NCBI GenBank assembly: GCA_946480925.1
Contig: CAMLLU010000006.1
Location: 79,955 to 143,954, forward strand
Length of the DNA: 64,000 bases
From: an uncultured Rivibacter sp.
GTDB lineage: Bacteria > Pseudomonadota > Gammaproteobacteria > Burkholderiales > Burkholderiaceae
Reading direction: 5' to 3'
Under the pieces are notes generated by a model that ran no database searches, was not told the DNA's origin, and was given only the letters and a program-made list of their open reading frames with translations. Both the position numbers and the translations under genes were made by a program. Shown here piece by piece: positions 1-8,156 of this stretch (position 1 is its first letter; each line of letters starts with the position of its first letter).

Positions 1-431
1 AAGACGCCGGAGCCCAGCAGGTCCTTGATGGACAGCACGCTGCCACGCGAGCCCCAGCTGCCCTCGTCGATCAGACGGAACGTGACCCACCAGGCAGGAG
101 AGGCCTGCGCGAGACCGCAAGCCTTGGCCATGGCGCCGAGAACGTTCTCGATGACCTGCTTGCGAACGGCATCCGGCCAGGCGGCGTCCATCACGCACAG
201 GTCGATGGTGGCCACGTCGGGCATGGGGTCGTGGTCTGCCAGCAACCGGCCGCCGATGGCCATGCTGTCGACGGCAAGCGCCCTGAAGTGCACCTGGAAC
301 CCCACCCGAGCCGGCGGGGCCAGTTGACCGACTTCAGGCACCAGGACGGCATCCGTCAGGGACTGGGCCAATTCGCGGCGCTGTGCGGCATCGAGGCGGT
401 TTTCGGGGGTGGTGACTGTGATGATGGTCAT
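1..431 (-). CDS. Tautomerase-like protein, 3' end outside window
   Basis: The reading frame opens at an ATG on the minus strand and stays open to the window edge (143 codons seen), so the C-terminus is missing. The sequence begins MTIITV, and near the visible end carries WWVTFRLIDEGSWGS, which I associate with tautomerase-superfamily proteins. The canonical Pro immediately after Met that acts as the catalytic base in 4-oxalocrotonate tautomerases is absent (Thr is there), so catalysis by that route is uncertain. It is divergent from the TetR gene at 479, with an 18-bp dyad between them, so it is probably repressed by that regulator. The family call is from pattern memory only; an uncharacterised small enzyme is the alternative. 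Confidence 0.5.
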   Translation of the reverse strand, partial: MTIITVTTPENRLDAAQRRELAQSLTDAVLVPEVGQLAPPARVGFQVHFRALAVDSMAIGGRLLADHDPMPDVATIDLCVMDAAWPDAVRKQVIENVLGAMAKACGLAQASPAWWVTFRLIDEGSWGSRGSVLSIKDLLGSGV

Positions 432-449
432 GAAACACTCCTAAACTTG

Positions 450-467
450 CTATGCCATCCGGCATAG
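450..467. promoter_or_regulatory. TetR operator, perfect 7-bp inverted repeat
   Basis: CTATGCC-ATCC-GGCATAG is a perfect dyad in the space between the divergent tautomerase-like and TetR genes. An ATG at 452 lies inside the dyad, which argues that TetR translation starts at the next in-frame ATG (479). Two related 18-bp sequences occur at 1982-1999 and 2013-2030 in front of the alpha/beta hydrolase gene. Confidence 0.65.
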
Positions 468-478
468 AGACAAACGCA

Positions 479-1081
479 ATGCAACCCAGTACCAGAGAAA
501 AGATGGTGGCCGGCGCCGTGGACTTGCTCAGCCGGCGTGGCGTGCGCGCGACCAGCCTGCGCGACGTGGTCGAGCACACGGGCACCCCTCGCGGCTCGCT
601 GGCCCATCACTTCCCCGGCGGCAAGCGGCAGATGCTCGAAGAGGCACTGCGATTCGCGACCGAAAGCGTCGCTGCGCCGCTGGAGGCCCTGGTCGCCGCG
701 AAAGGCCCCGTCGGCGGCCTGCATGCGTTCGGCGCGTGGTGGAAGCGGATCCTCGAAGCCTCCGGGTTCGAAGCCGGCTGCCCCGTGCTCGCCGCGGCCA
801 TCGAACCGGACTCGGGAAGCAGCGGCCAGGTCGAAGCCGATGAAGGACCAGCGCTGCATGTGCTCGCAACGCAGGCCTTCGAGCGCTGGCAGGACATCCT
901 GGCCAAAGGATTGGTGCAGGCCGGTGTTCCGGCTGGCCGAGCCCGGCGCCTTGCGGTACTGACCGTGGCATCCGTCGAAGGCACGGTGGCCATGTGTCGC
1001 GCCGCCAAGTCCACAGCGCCGCTCGACGACGTGCTGCACGAACTGGTGGCCTTGTTCGAGAGCGTCATTCACCGCGCCTGA
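479..1081 (+). CDS. TetR/AcrR family transcriptional regulator
   Basis: This is a 200-residue one-domain repressor. The N-terminal helix-turn-helix (about residues 5-50) shows the TetR pattern, with GAVDLLSRRGVRATSLRDV followed by GSLAHHFPGGK. The helical C-terminal ligand domain carries an EAGCPV-type segment seen in TetR subfamilies with this C-terminal fold. I use ATG 479 because the upstream in-frame ATG (452) falls within the operator dyad. It is divergent from the tautomerase-like gene and convergent with the alpha/beta hydrolase at 1095-1997. Similar dyads at both neighbouring promoters suggest it represses both and itself. The inducer is unknown. Confidence 0.9.
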   Translation: MQPSTREKMVAGAVDLLSRRGVRATSLRDVVEHTGTPRGSLAHHFPGGKRQMLEEALRFATESVAAPLEALVAAKGPVGGLHAFGAWWKRILEASGFEAGCPVLAAAIEPDSGSSGQVEADEGPALHVLATQAFERWQDILAKGLVQAGVPAGRARRLAVLTVASVEGTVAMCRAAKSTAPLDDVLHELVALFESVIHRA

Positions 1082-1094
1082 TTCAGCGGGTCGG

Positions 1095-1997
1095 TCACCG
1101 GGCCGCGGGGGCAGGTCGCAGGGCTGCAAACCAGGCCAGGGCATCGGCCCAAAGAGCCTGCGAATGCTGGCGGAAGTAGCCCATATGACCGATGGAGTGC
1201 CGGGGCTCTGGCGGCGTCAGGTCCAACGTGGCCACGGCAGCGTTGCGATAGCCCTTCATGAAGGCGTCCCGCGACGCAGGCGTCGCCCACCGGTCATCCA
1301 GCGCATTCACGGCCATGATGGGTGTGCGCACGCTGGCGTATGCCGCCTCGATGCCCCGCATGGCCGGGTCGTCGAAGAAGTAGTGAGGGAACTTGCACCA
1401 GCGCCGCCATTGCCAGAACACGTCGGCCGGCAGATCTTCACCCAGGCCCAGGGCCTTCCAGGGGCAATAGCCTTTCCACCACGTCAGCACGGGCAACACC
1501 GCGTTCCACATCGTCCGCACGCGGATGCGCTCGGCCCAGGGCATCCACCCGTGCCAGCCGGACCCGGTGCCGAACACGTAGAAGCCGGTGACCCTGTGGT
1601 GATTCGGCAGCAGGCCGAAGGCATGCCCGCCATACGAGTGGCCCACCACGTAGAGCGGCACGCCATCGTCCGGCATGGCGTCGACCACGGCGGCCAGATC
1701 CAGCCGCCCCCAGTCCAACAGCGACATCCGGAATCCCTTCAACGACCGCGGGCGTGACTTGCCGATCCCGCGGTAGTCGAGCGTCGTCGTTTCGTAGCCG
1801 TGGGAAGCAGCGAATTCGGCGAAGCGGCGGTAGAAGCCTTGTGGCACGGCCGTGGCACCGGCAACGACGAGCCGCCCTCGCATGGCGGCCTCCGCCGGAT
1901 ACCGGGTTGCAGACAGCGTGAAGCCATCAGACGCCTCCAGGGTCAAGGCCTGTGGCAGGTCTTTCCCGGCACACTCGCGCTCTATGTCATTTGTCAT
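1095..1997 (-). CDS. Alpha/beta hydrolase family protein
   Basis: The 300-residue protein has the alpha/beta-hydrolase layout: a nucleophile elbow GHSYGG near residue 120, an acid-bearing ALDDRW segment near residue 235, and a His in RHSIGHMGYF near residue 270. A Trp-rich insertion between these resembles a cap domain (GSGWHGWMPWAERIR and WWKGYCPW). No signal peptide is seen, so it is probably cytoplasmic. A GTG six bases upstream (2003) is an alternative start. A TATATT box lies only 12 bases before the ATG and no Shine-Dalgarno sequence is visible, so the transcript may be almost leaderless. Substrate is not predictable from sequence. Confidence 0.85.
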   Translation of the reverse strand: MTNDIERECAGKDLPQALTLEASDGFTLSATRYPAEAAMRGRLVVAGATAVPQGFYRRFAEFAASHGYETTTLDYRGIGKSRPRSLKGFRMSLLDWGRLDLAAVVDAMPDDGVPLYVVGHSYGGHAFGLLPNHHRVTGFYVFGTGSGWHGWMPWAERIRVRTMWNAVLPVLTWWKGYCPWKALGLGEDLPADVFWQWRRWCKFPHYFFDDPAMRGIEAAYASVRTPIMAVNALDDRWATPASRDAFMKGYRNAAVATLDLTPPEPRHSIGHMGYFRQHSQALWADALAWFAALRPAPAAR

Positions 1998-2030
1998 AGG
2001 CACAAGTCTAATATATGACAGTTGTCTTAG
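1982..2030. promoter_or_regulatory. Hydrolase promoter with two TetR-type dyads
   Basis: Two 18-bp dyads, CTATGTCATTTGTCATAG at 1982-1999 and ATATGACAGTTGTCTTAG at 2013-2030, have centres 31 bp apart, about three helical turns. The first matches the operator at 450-467 at 14 of 18 positions. The second lies upstream of and overlaps a minus-strand TATATT -10-like box (2010-2015). The arrangement suggests cooperative repression of the hydrolase by the TetR protein at 479. Confidence 0.5.
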
Positions 2031-2172
2031 GAAAGTGATTTCTGGAGACGAGGCCCCTGGAAGCCGCGACGCGCCGGTGTTCCGGACGACGCACGCCGGG
2101 CTCCCGGCATGCCCGGCTGAAGAAGCGAAGTCGGCGCGGTGCCAGCCTCGAGCGCCTGGATGCGCGGGCGGG

Positions 2173-2742
2173 TCAACCTTTCACCGTTCGCACCACCTCG
2201 GCAACGTTCGCCCCGAACACCTCGGCCGTGCGCAAGTCACCTGCAGCCATTTCGTCCACCGAAGCATCCGACGGGCTGGTCACGAGCAGGCCCTTGTGGC
2301 CACCAAGATGGTTCAAGTCATCGCGCGTCGCGGCCTTGCTGCTGGACGGGTGCATGCCTGTGCCGGTCCAGAGCATCTTGTGCTGGGCGGCAAAGGTGAC
2401 GAGATAGTCGATCGTCGACTCCTTGTTGCCATTGAGGGACGCGGAGTTCGTGAACCCGGACGCGACCTTCCCTTTCCATTCCATGCTGAACCACGACTTG
2501 CTGGAGGTGTCCGCGAACTTCTTGAACTGCCATGACACCCCGCCCATGTAGGTCGGAGAGCCGAAGATGATCCCGTCGGCGGCCTTCAGCGTTTCCCAGG
2601 CGGTTTCGGGGACATTGCCGTCGCCGTCGATGGCAACCAGTTGGACCAGGGCGCCGGCTGCCGTGGCCCCCTTGCTGACATGCTCCGCGACCCGACGGGT
2701 GTGGCCACGGCCGGAATGAAACACGATGGCGATGTTGTTCAT
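2173..2742 (-). CDS. Flavodoxin/WrbA-like NAD(P)H-dependent FMN protein
   Basis: The 189-residue protein has a flavodoxin-like fold. An N-terminal FMN phosphate loop reads VFHSGRGHTRRVAEHV (residues 7-22), followed by a GSPTYMGGVSWQFKKF segment near residue 70 that is typical of WrbA and NAD(P)H:quinone reductase relatives. Such proteins carry FMN and transfer electrons from NAD(P)H to quinones. I start at the internal ATG giving MNNIAIVF, because a GAGG lies nine bases upstream of it and the five extra upstream residues are not part of the fold. It precedes a quinone-oxidoreductase-type gene on the opposite side of a TetR promoter region, consistent with a redox-stress unit. Confidence 0.85.
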   Translation of the reverse strand: MNNIAIVFHSGRGHTRRVAEHVSKGATAAGALVQLVAIDGDGNVPETAWETLKAADGIIFGSPTYMGGVSWQFKKFADTSSKSWFSMEWKGKVASGFTNSASLNGNKESTIDYLVTFAAQHKMLWTGTGMHPSSSKAATRDDLNHLGGHKGLLVTSPSDASVDEMAAGDLRTAEVFGANVAEVVRTVKG

Positions 2743-2883
2743 GCTGAGATACCTCATTGAATGTGCCGGGCTTCCTGCGGCGACTCGGCCGAAGCCCGTG
2801 AAGTCGGTGATGGACCGACGGCCCTTTTGTGAATTCGATGAGGGCTTTGCGACGAAGCGCGTCAGGCCCTGCCGGTGTGCTGG

Positions 2884-3816
2884 CTATAAGGTCAGCACGA
2901 CCCTGCCCGGCACCCGCAACGCCCCGCCTTCGACCGCGGCGATCGTCGCCACGCCCTCGGAGAACTGCCTTTCCAGGCCGATGGCAGGCTTCAGGGTGCC
3001 CTGGGCCGCAAGCGCCGCGATCTCGGCAAGGTGCCGGGTCGCCATCGTGGCGAACACCATCTTGTAGCGGCGCGTCAGCATGCCGCGAAGCAGCCGGCGA
3101 GGCGTCGGATTGATGTCGAGGAAAACGCCCCCCGACTTGAGCATCGACAGCCCTCGACCCACGTCGAGCGTGCCGGCGGTATCGAAGATCACGTCGAACT
3201 GCCCCGCGGCACGCCACGAGCCCGGGTCGGCATAGTCGAAGACCTGATCCAGACCGGCCTGCCGGGCGCGCCCCATCGACTTTCGGCTGCACGTGCCTGC
3301 CACCTGTGCGCCCTGCGCCACGCCCAACTGGACCGCCATCGCCCCGACCGCCCCGGTGCACCCGTTGATCAACACGCGCGTGCCGCTCGACACCCGCCCC
3401 TTGCCCAGCAAGGCCGCCCAAGCCGTGGTGCAGGGGATCGGCAGACAGGCGGCTTCTTCGAACGAGAGCTGCGAAGGTTTCTTCGCCACGTTGCGTGCCT
3501 CCGTCACCAGCACTTCAGCGAAGGCACCGGGGCGCTTGACGTCCATCGTGCCCAGCACTTCATCGCCCACCTGGAACGCATCGACACCTTCACCCACCGC
3601 CTCGACCACCCCGGCAAAGTCGGACCCCATGCCCTTGGGAAACCGCCTGTCCATGAAGAGCCGCATGGCCCCCTGGCGCTGCTTCCAGTCCAGCGGATTG
3701 ATGGCTGCGGCCCTGACGCTGACTCGCACCTGCCCGGGCTTCGGCGGCGGCACGTCGCCCCACCCGAGGCGCATGGCACCGGCGTCGCCGTAGCGATCGA
3801 ACTGAATCTGCTTCAT
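2884..3816 (-). CDS. Zinc-independent quinone oxidoreductase (MDR family)
   Basis: The 310-residue medium-chain dehydrogenase/reductase has an N-terminal GroES-like part (VRVSVRAAAINPLDWKQRQG) and a Rossmann nucleotide site GCTGAVGAMAVQLG near residue 155. Zinc-binding Cys/His ligands are not apparent, which places it with NADPH:quinone reductases and zeta-crystallin-like enzymes. The start giving MKQIQFDRYG follows GGAG at a five-base spacing; upstream in-frame codons lack sequence sense. It is divergent from the TetR gene at 3906, and the shared intergenic region has repeated AGTGCA motifs, so repression by that regulator is likely. Confidence 0.9.
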   Translation of the reverse strand: MKQIQFDRYGDAGAMRLGWGDVPPPKPGQVRVSVRAAAINPLDWKQRQGAMRLFMDRRFPKGMGSDFAGVVEAVGEGVDAFQVGDEVLGTMDVKRPGAFAEVLVTEARNVAKKPSQLSFEEAACLPIPCTTAWAALLGKGRVSSGTRVLINGCTGAVGAMAVQLGVAQGAQVAGTCSRKSMGRARQAGLDQVFDYADPGSWRAAGQFDVIFDTAGTLDVGRGLSMLKSGGVFLDINPTPRRLLRGMLTRRYKMVFATMATRHLAEIAALAAQGTLKPAIGLERQFSEGVATIAAVEGGALRVPGRVVLTL

Positions 3817-3831
3817 CGATTCTCCAAAGTT

Positions 3832-3883
3832 TGCACTCAGTGCACAACAATATCGCACCAAGTGCAACTTTGCAACCAGTGCA
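3832..3883. promoter_or_regulatory. AGTGCA-repeat operator region between divergent genes
   Basis: TGCACT-C-AGTGCA at 3832-3844 is a perfect inverted repeat with a one-base centre. Two further AGTGCA copies lie at 3861-3866 and 3878-3883. All are within the 89-bp space between the oxidoreductase and TetR genes, so this is the probable autoregulatory and target operator of the TetR protein at 3906. Confidence 0.6.
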
Positions 3884-3905
3884 GTCACACTGCTAGGATG
3901 GCGCC

Positions 3906-4538
3906 ATGCAGAACGAAGATCGGCAATCCGAAGATGGGGTGCAGGAAGGGCTGCGCGAGAGGAAGCGTCGCGACACGCTGCAACGCATCGCACAGACCGG
4001 GCTCGAACTCTTTGTCGCCAAGGGTTATGAAGAAACCACCCTGGACGACATCGCCGCCGCTGCGGGCATCTCCAGGCGGACGTTCTTTCACTACTTCAAG
4101 TCGAAGGACGAGATCCTGCTCGCGTGGCAGGCCGGGCTGGTCGACGCGGTGCGCGACGCCGTGCTGGAGGCCTCAACCGACCAACCGCCCCTGGAAGCGT
4201 TGTGCGGCGCCCTCCTGACGCTGGCCTCGCACTTCGATGCGGAAACGGCGATCGTGATCGCACAGGTGCTGCGTTCGAGCGACCAGCTGCGCGCGGCCAA
4301 CCAGGCCAAATACATGCACCTGGAGAACGCCGCATTCGAAGCGCTGTGTCAGCTCTGGCCGCAACGCAGCCGTCGCGGGCGTCTTCGGATGGTGGCCATG
4401 GCCGGCCTCGGCGCGTTCCGGGTTGCGATCGATGAATGGACCGACGAAGAAGGAAAGGAGCCTCTGACCAAGCGCATCGAGAAGACCTTCGGCAACTTGC
4501 GCTCAGAACTCCAGCAGGGCCAGGGCACCTCCAGATAG
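3906..4538 (+). CDS. TetR/AcrR family transcriptional regulator
   Basis: The 210-residue protein has a typical TetR DNA-binding region at about residues 20-65: TGLELFVAKGYEETTLDDIA followed by GISRRTFFHYFKSKDE. The C-terminal half is helical and unlike that of the TetR at 479. It is divergent from the quinone oxidoreductase with AGTGCA repeats between, so negative autoregulation and control of that gene are the natural inference. A short hairpin followed by TTT lies just after the stop codon. Confidence 0.92.
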   Translation: MQNEDRQSEDGVQEGLRERKRRDTLQRIAQTGLELFVAKGYEETTLDDIAAAAGISRRTFFHYFKSKDEILLAWQAGLVDAVRDAVLEASTDQPPLEALCGALLTLASHFDAETAIVIAQVLRSSDQLRAANQAKYMHLENAAFEALCQLWPQRSRRGRLRMVAMAGLGAFRVAIDEWTDEEGKEPLTKRIEKTFGNLRSELQQGQGTSR

Positions 4539-4804
4539 CGACGACGAGCCCGGACGAACATGTCCGGTTTCACACCGCACTGACTTCGATGAACATCGTC
4601 TCACGCTCCCGGTTGTCGAGCTCGACGATGCTGCGGTTCGGACTGGCGGGCTGGCCGAAGGTGCAGCGCGCCAGCCTTGCATGCCGGGCCGCAGCCCCAG
4701 TTCAGTCGCATAGGCTCCATGAAGATGACGAGTAGCTCTGGTGAGCTTCCCAAGGCACAAGGTGTGCCCGGGCGACCGCAGACGCCGCATGCCAGCTCGG
4801 CCCC
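4539..4804. other. Gene-free stretch with weak hairpin and possible decayed fragments
   Basis: CCGGAC-GAACAT-GTCCGG (4550-4567) followed by TTT could be a weak terminator for the upstream TetR gene. On the minus strand a frame reads HTLCLGKLTRATRHLHGAY, which faintly resembles the start of a MarR regulator, and another frame ends NRSIVELDNRERETMFIEV before a stop. Neither has a full domain, so they may be gene remnants. I see no intact gene. Confidence 0.35.
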
Positions 4805-5656
4805 CTACCCTCGAGCCGTCAGCCGCCCCTCGCGCCACAGGCGCGTGCCGATGCTGCGGATCTCCGCCTCGCCTTGCGCGAGAGCGGCCCGGCTCGTATG
4901 CACCGAGTAGTCGCCCATCACCAACTCGTGCGGGTGCTTCACCGCCGAGCCCAGCACGAAAGCGGTGTCGCCGTGCGCCACGAAGTCGATGGCGCCACCG
5001 GATTCGTCGAACACCGCGAGCTCTCCACTGCCCACCGGCCCGCCCGCGTCGAGCTGGCCCGCGTTGACGGCAACCCAGGCCACCGTGTGGCCCGCGGGCG
5101 GCGTGTAGCGCCAACGCTCCCCGCCCTTCAGCCGCACGGCCAGGTAGTTCATCGGCGTGGGAGCCGCAATGGCGCTCCGTGCAGTGCCGTAGCGGCCGAG
5201 CAGCACGCGCACCGGGCCTTCCTGCGGCACCTGCGAAGGCGCAAGGTAGAGGCTTTGTGCCGGCGCGTTCTCGTGCGATGCGGGCAGGGCCACCCACAGC
5301 TGGAAGCCGGTGATCGGCGAGTCGTCCACCGGCGCGCCGGTGTGCCACACGCCATTGCCGGCACACATCCATTCCACGCCGCCGGCCGGCAGCACGCCTT
5401 GCTGGCCGGTCGTGTCTTCATAGCGCGCGTCGCCTTCGATCATGAAGGTGAGCGTGGCGATGCCCGAGTGCGGGTGCATGCCGAAGCCGCCGCCGCGCCC
5501 GGTGCTGGGCTTGAAGCTGAAGAAGTCTAGAAACACGAACGGCTTCAGGACCTGCCCCAGGTCGCCCGGGCTCATCAGCCGCGTGATCGGCCCATGCGTG
5601 TGGCCGCGCGTGCGCTGGACGATGGCGCGGGTTTGCGCTGTGACGGCGGTGTTCAT
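4805..5656 (-). CDS. Pirin family protein
   Basis: The 283-residue bicupin shows the pirin N-terminus: FVFLDFFSFKP and the metal-binding GGGFGMHPHSGIATLTF at about residues 55-72. GGVEWMCAGNGVWHTGAP at about 91-108 supplies the remaining conserved Glu/His region. Pirins bind Fe(II), and bacterial members variously act as quercetin dioxygenases or redox cofactors; the substrate here is unknown. A DoxX gene ends upstream seven bases before its start, on the same strand, so the two are probably co-transcribed and divergent from the LysR gene. Confidence 0.93.
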   Translation of the reverse strand: MNTAVTAQTRAIVQRTRGHTHGPITRLMSPGDLGQVLKPFVFLDFFSFKPSTGRGGGFGMHPHSGIATLTFMIEGDARYEDTTGQQGVLPAGGVEWMCAGNGVWHTGAPVDDSPITGFQLWVALPASHENAPAQSLYLAPSQVPQEGPVRVLLGRYGTARSAIAAPTPMNYLAVRLKGGERWRYTPPAGHTVAWVAVNAGQLDAGGPVGSGELAVFDESGGAIDFVAHGDTAFVLGSAVKHPHELVMGDYSVHTSRAALAQGEAEIRSIGTRLWREGRLTARG

Positions 5657-5663
5657 CTCAATC

Positions 5664-6074
5664 TCATCTCGCCGGTTGTACGGACTTGCGGGCGCCGCCC
5701 CACCAAGCCAGCCCGTCGATGCGCAACTGCCAGGCCACGAAGGCCGACAGCAAGCCCAGCACGAGGGCCGGCACGGCGCTGCCGCCGATCAGCAGCAGGT
5801 GGGTGGCCACCGCGCCGACCATGGTGGCCGCCAGCAGCAGGCCGCCGAAGAACCCGGTGGCGGGCACGAGCAGCAGCACGGCGCCCACGACTTCGACCAG
5901 CCCCGTCACGAGGCGGAACCATTGGCCGACGCCGATGGCTTCGAACACCTGGACCATCTGTTGCACGCCGGCCAGCTTGGCACTGCCAGCGGCACCGAAC
6001 GCCAGCGCCAGAAGAATGCGAACGCCCCACATGATGCGACGGCGGGTGGGAGATATGGAAACGAGAGCGGCCAT
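5664..6074 (-). CDS. DoxX family membrane protein
   Basis: The 136-residue protein has four hydrophobic segments (about 15-33, 52-72, 76-97 and 100-117) and the DoxX pattern LLALAFGAAGSAKLAG with a following amphipathic GQWFRLVTGLVEVVGAVLLL. DoxX-type proteins sit in the inner membrane and are often linked to oxidative or thiol stress. Here it leads a two-gene unit with pirin. It is divergently arranged with a LysR-type gene whose putative binding dyad lies in the shared 128-bp spacer. Confidence 0.88.
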   Translation of the reverse strand: MAALVSISPTRRRIMWGVRILLALAFGAAGSAKLAGVQQMVQVFEAIGVGQWFRLVTGLVEVVGAVLLLVPATGFFGGLLLAATMVGAVATHLLLIGGSAVPALVLGLLSAFVAWQLRIDGLAWWGGARKSVQPAR

Positions 6075-6144
6075 GGGAGTTGTTCCTTGCGAATGCAGGC
6101 CCCGGTGGGCCCTGGTGCTTGCAAGGTTAGGCTCGCACCCATTG

Positions 6145-6163
6145 ATTGACTAGACGGCTCAAT
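6145..6163. promoter_or_regulatory. Candidate LysR-type binding dyad
   Basis: ATTGA-N9-TCAAT lies between the divergent doxX and LysR genes. LysR-family boxes are interrupted dyads of this kind. It would place the regulator over the doxX promoter, but the site is only five bases per arm. Confidence 0.35.
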
Positions 6164-6202
6164 TGGATTGAACTCGTCCACCAATGAAAGGAATCAGCGC
6201 CC

Positions 6203-7133
6203 GTGTTCGACCTCAACGACGTCGCGATGTTTGTGCAGGTGGTGCGCTGCGGCAGCTTTGCCGAGGCCGCTCGGCGCCTGGGCATGCCGCCCAACACCGT
6301 GAGCCGGCGCATCCAGCAGCTCGAGGCACAGTTGGGCACGCGGCTGCTGCAACGCTCCACCCGCAAGCTCACGCTCACCAGTGCCGGGCAGGCCTTCCAC
6401 GAGCGTTTGCGCGGGCGCGGTCGACGGGTTGCTGGAAGCAGGCCAGGCGCTGATGACGGGCAGCCAGGAGCCCGGCGGCCTGGTGCGCGTGGCCGCGATG
6501 GCGGATTTCTTCGAGTTCTTTCCGATCGAATGGGTGGCCGAGTTCCTGGCCGCGCATCCTCGGGTGCGGATCGATTTCGTGCTCAGCGATGGGTCTGCCG
6601 ACCTGATCGGCGAGCAGATCGACGTGGCGCTCCGTGGTGGCCCGTTGCGCGACTCCGGCTACGTGGGGCGCCAGCTCCTCAGCGCCCGCCGCGACGGCCT
6701 GGTGACCAGCCCGGCCTACGTCGCCACGCACGGCATGCCGGCCACGCTGCGAGAGCTGGCACACCACGACTGCGTGACCGCCGCGCACCCCAGCGGCCAC
6801 ACCACCTGGCGCTTGACAGGCCCCGACGGCGTGGAAGAGGAGGTGCAGGTGACCGGCCGCTTCTCCGGCAATACGGCCCAGGCGCTGCGCAAGGCCACCC
6901 TGGCAGGCCTGGGCATCGCGCTGCTGCCGCCCGGCCTGGCGGTGCTCGACGTTCAGGCCGGCCTGCTGGTGCCGGTGCTGCCGCAGTACCAACGCAAAGG
7001 CCATGGGCTCAACGTGCTGTACCCGAGCCGGCGGCAATTGCCGCCGGCGGTGTCGGCCTTCATCGAGCTGGTCGCGCAGAAGCTCGAGGCGGTGGAGGCG
7101 TTGCCGGCGATCCTGCGTTCGGGCCAGGCGTGA
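6203..7133 (+). pseudogene. LysR family regulator with a one-base frameshift
   Basis: The N-terminus from a GTG start (AAAGGA upstream) encodes a normal LysR winged helix: MFDLNDVAMFVQVVRCGSFA, then RRLGMPPNTVSRRIQQLEAQLG (residues 1-50). The frame breaks at the TTT run at 6406-6408. Dropping one T continues as CAGAVDGLLEAGQALMTGSQ into a complete substrate-binding domain ending GQA at 7133. Both halves look fully conserved, so this is a very recent mutation or a base-calling error. If intact the protein would be about 309 residues and would control the divergent doxX-pirin genes. Confidence 0.85.
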
Positions 7134-7153
7134 GCGCGTGAGCGGGGCTGCGC

Positions 7154-8077
7154 TCAGTACACCTGCGGCACCACCATCTCGTCCGGCACGGGCCGGCGCA
7201 TGTAGTCGGCATGCCGCTCGCGCTCGGGCAGCTCCACCGCCGACCGAGGCACCTCGACGTAAGGCATCTGCTGCAGCAGGTGATGGATGCAGTTGAGCCG
7301 CGCACGCTTCTTGTCCACCGCCTGCACCACCCACCACGGTGCCTCGGAAATGTGGGTGCGCTCGAGCATCACTTCCTTGGCGCGGGTGTAGTCCTCCCAG
7401 CGGCGGCGGCTTTCCAGGTCCATCGGCGAGAGCTTCCACTGCTTCAGCGGGTCGTGGATGCGGCTCAGGAAGCGCAGGTGCTGTTCGTCGTCGGTGATGG
7501 AGAACCAGTACTTGATGAGCTGGATGCCCGAGCGCACGAGCATGCGCTCGAACTCAGGGACCGAGCGGTAGAACTCTTCCACCTCGTCGGGCGTGCAGAA
7601 GCCCATGACCTGCTCGACGCCGGCGCGGTTGTACCAGCTGCGGTCGAACAGCACCATCTCGCCGGCCGCCGGCAGGTGCGCCACGTAGCGCTGAAAGTAC
7701 CACTGCGTGCGTTCGCGATCGCTGGGCGCGGGCAGCGCCACCACGCGGCAGATGCGCGGGTTGAGCCGCTGCGTGATGCGCTTGATGACGCCGCCCTTGC
7801 CGGCCGCGTCGCGCCCCTCGAACAGGATCACGACCTTGTGCTTGGTGGTGGACACCCAGTCCTGCAGCTTCACGAGTTCGCCCTGCAGGCGGAACAGCTC
7901 CTTGAAGTAGCGGCGGCGCTGTTCGCGGTGCTCGGCGTCGTCGGTCACGCCGGCCAGTTCGTCCACATGGCGGTCTTCGGCTTCGAGCTCGAACTCCTCG
8001 TCGTAGCCGTCGATCAGTTCGCGCTCCAGGCGTTCGAGCAGGGCATCGTGCGTGGTGGGCAGCAGGTCCGGTTTCAT
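7154..8077 (-). CDS. ppk2: Polyphosphate kinase 2 family protein
   Basis: The 307-residue protein matches the PPK2 kinase domain. It has Walker A FEGRDAAGKGGVIKRI near residue 90, RTQWYFQRYVAHLP, Walker B-like MVLFDRSWYNRAGVE near residue 145, and the lid region with HDPLKQWKLSPMDLESR. PPK2 enzymes transfer phosphate between polyphosphate and nucleoside mono- or diphosphates. The class and nucleotide preference cannot be set by eye. The ATG at 8077 is preferred because GGAG lies eight bases upstream. An acidic N-terminal extension (DGYDEEFELEAEDR) precedes the catalytic domain. Confidence 0.93.
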   Translation of the reverse strand: MKPDLLPTTHDALLERLERELIDGYDEEFELEAEDRHVDELAGVTDDAEHREQRRRYFKELFRLQGELVKLQDWVSTTKHKVVILFEGRDAAGKGGVIKRITQRLNPRICRVVALPAPSDRERTQWYFQRYVAHLPAAGEMVLFDRSWYNRAGVEQVMGFCTPDEVEEFYRSVPEFERMLVRSGIQLIKYWFSITDDEQHLRFLSRIHDPLKQWKLSPMDLESRRRWEDYTRAKEVMLERTHISEAPWWVVQAVDKKRARLNCIHHLLQQMPYVEVPRSAVELPERERHADYMRRPVPDEMVVPQVY

Positions 8078-8156
8078 CAAGGCAACTCCAATGACAGGCA
8101 GCCGGGCAGACTGGACGGTGCCGTTGACAGCTTGATGAAAACGGCCTGCGCTGCCG

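Noticed and set aside
4503..5372. Minus-strand frame overlapping pirin
   Set aside because: Pirin is clearly in another frame; only its last part (4550-4800) might hold a decayed MarR-like fragment.
6375..7439. Open frame antisense to the LysR gene
   Set aside because: The plus-strand frames encode a clear LysR fold; the antisense product is low-complexity.
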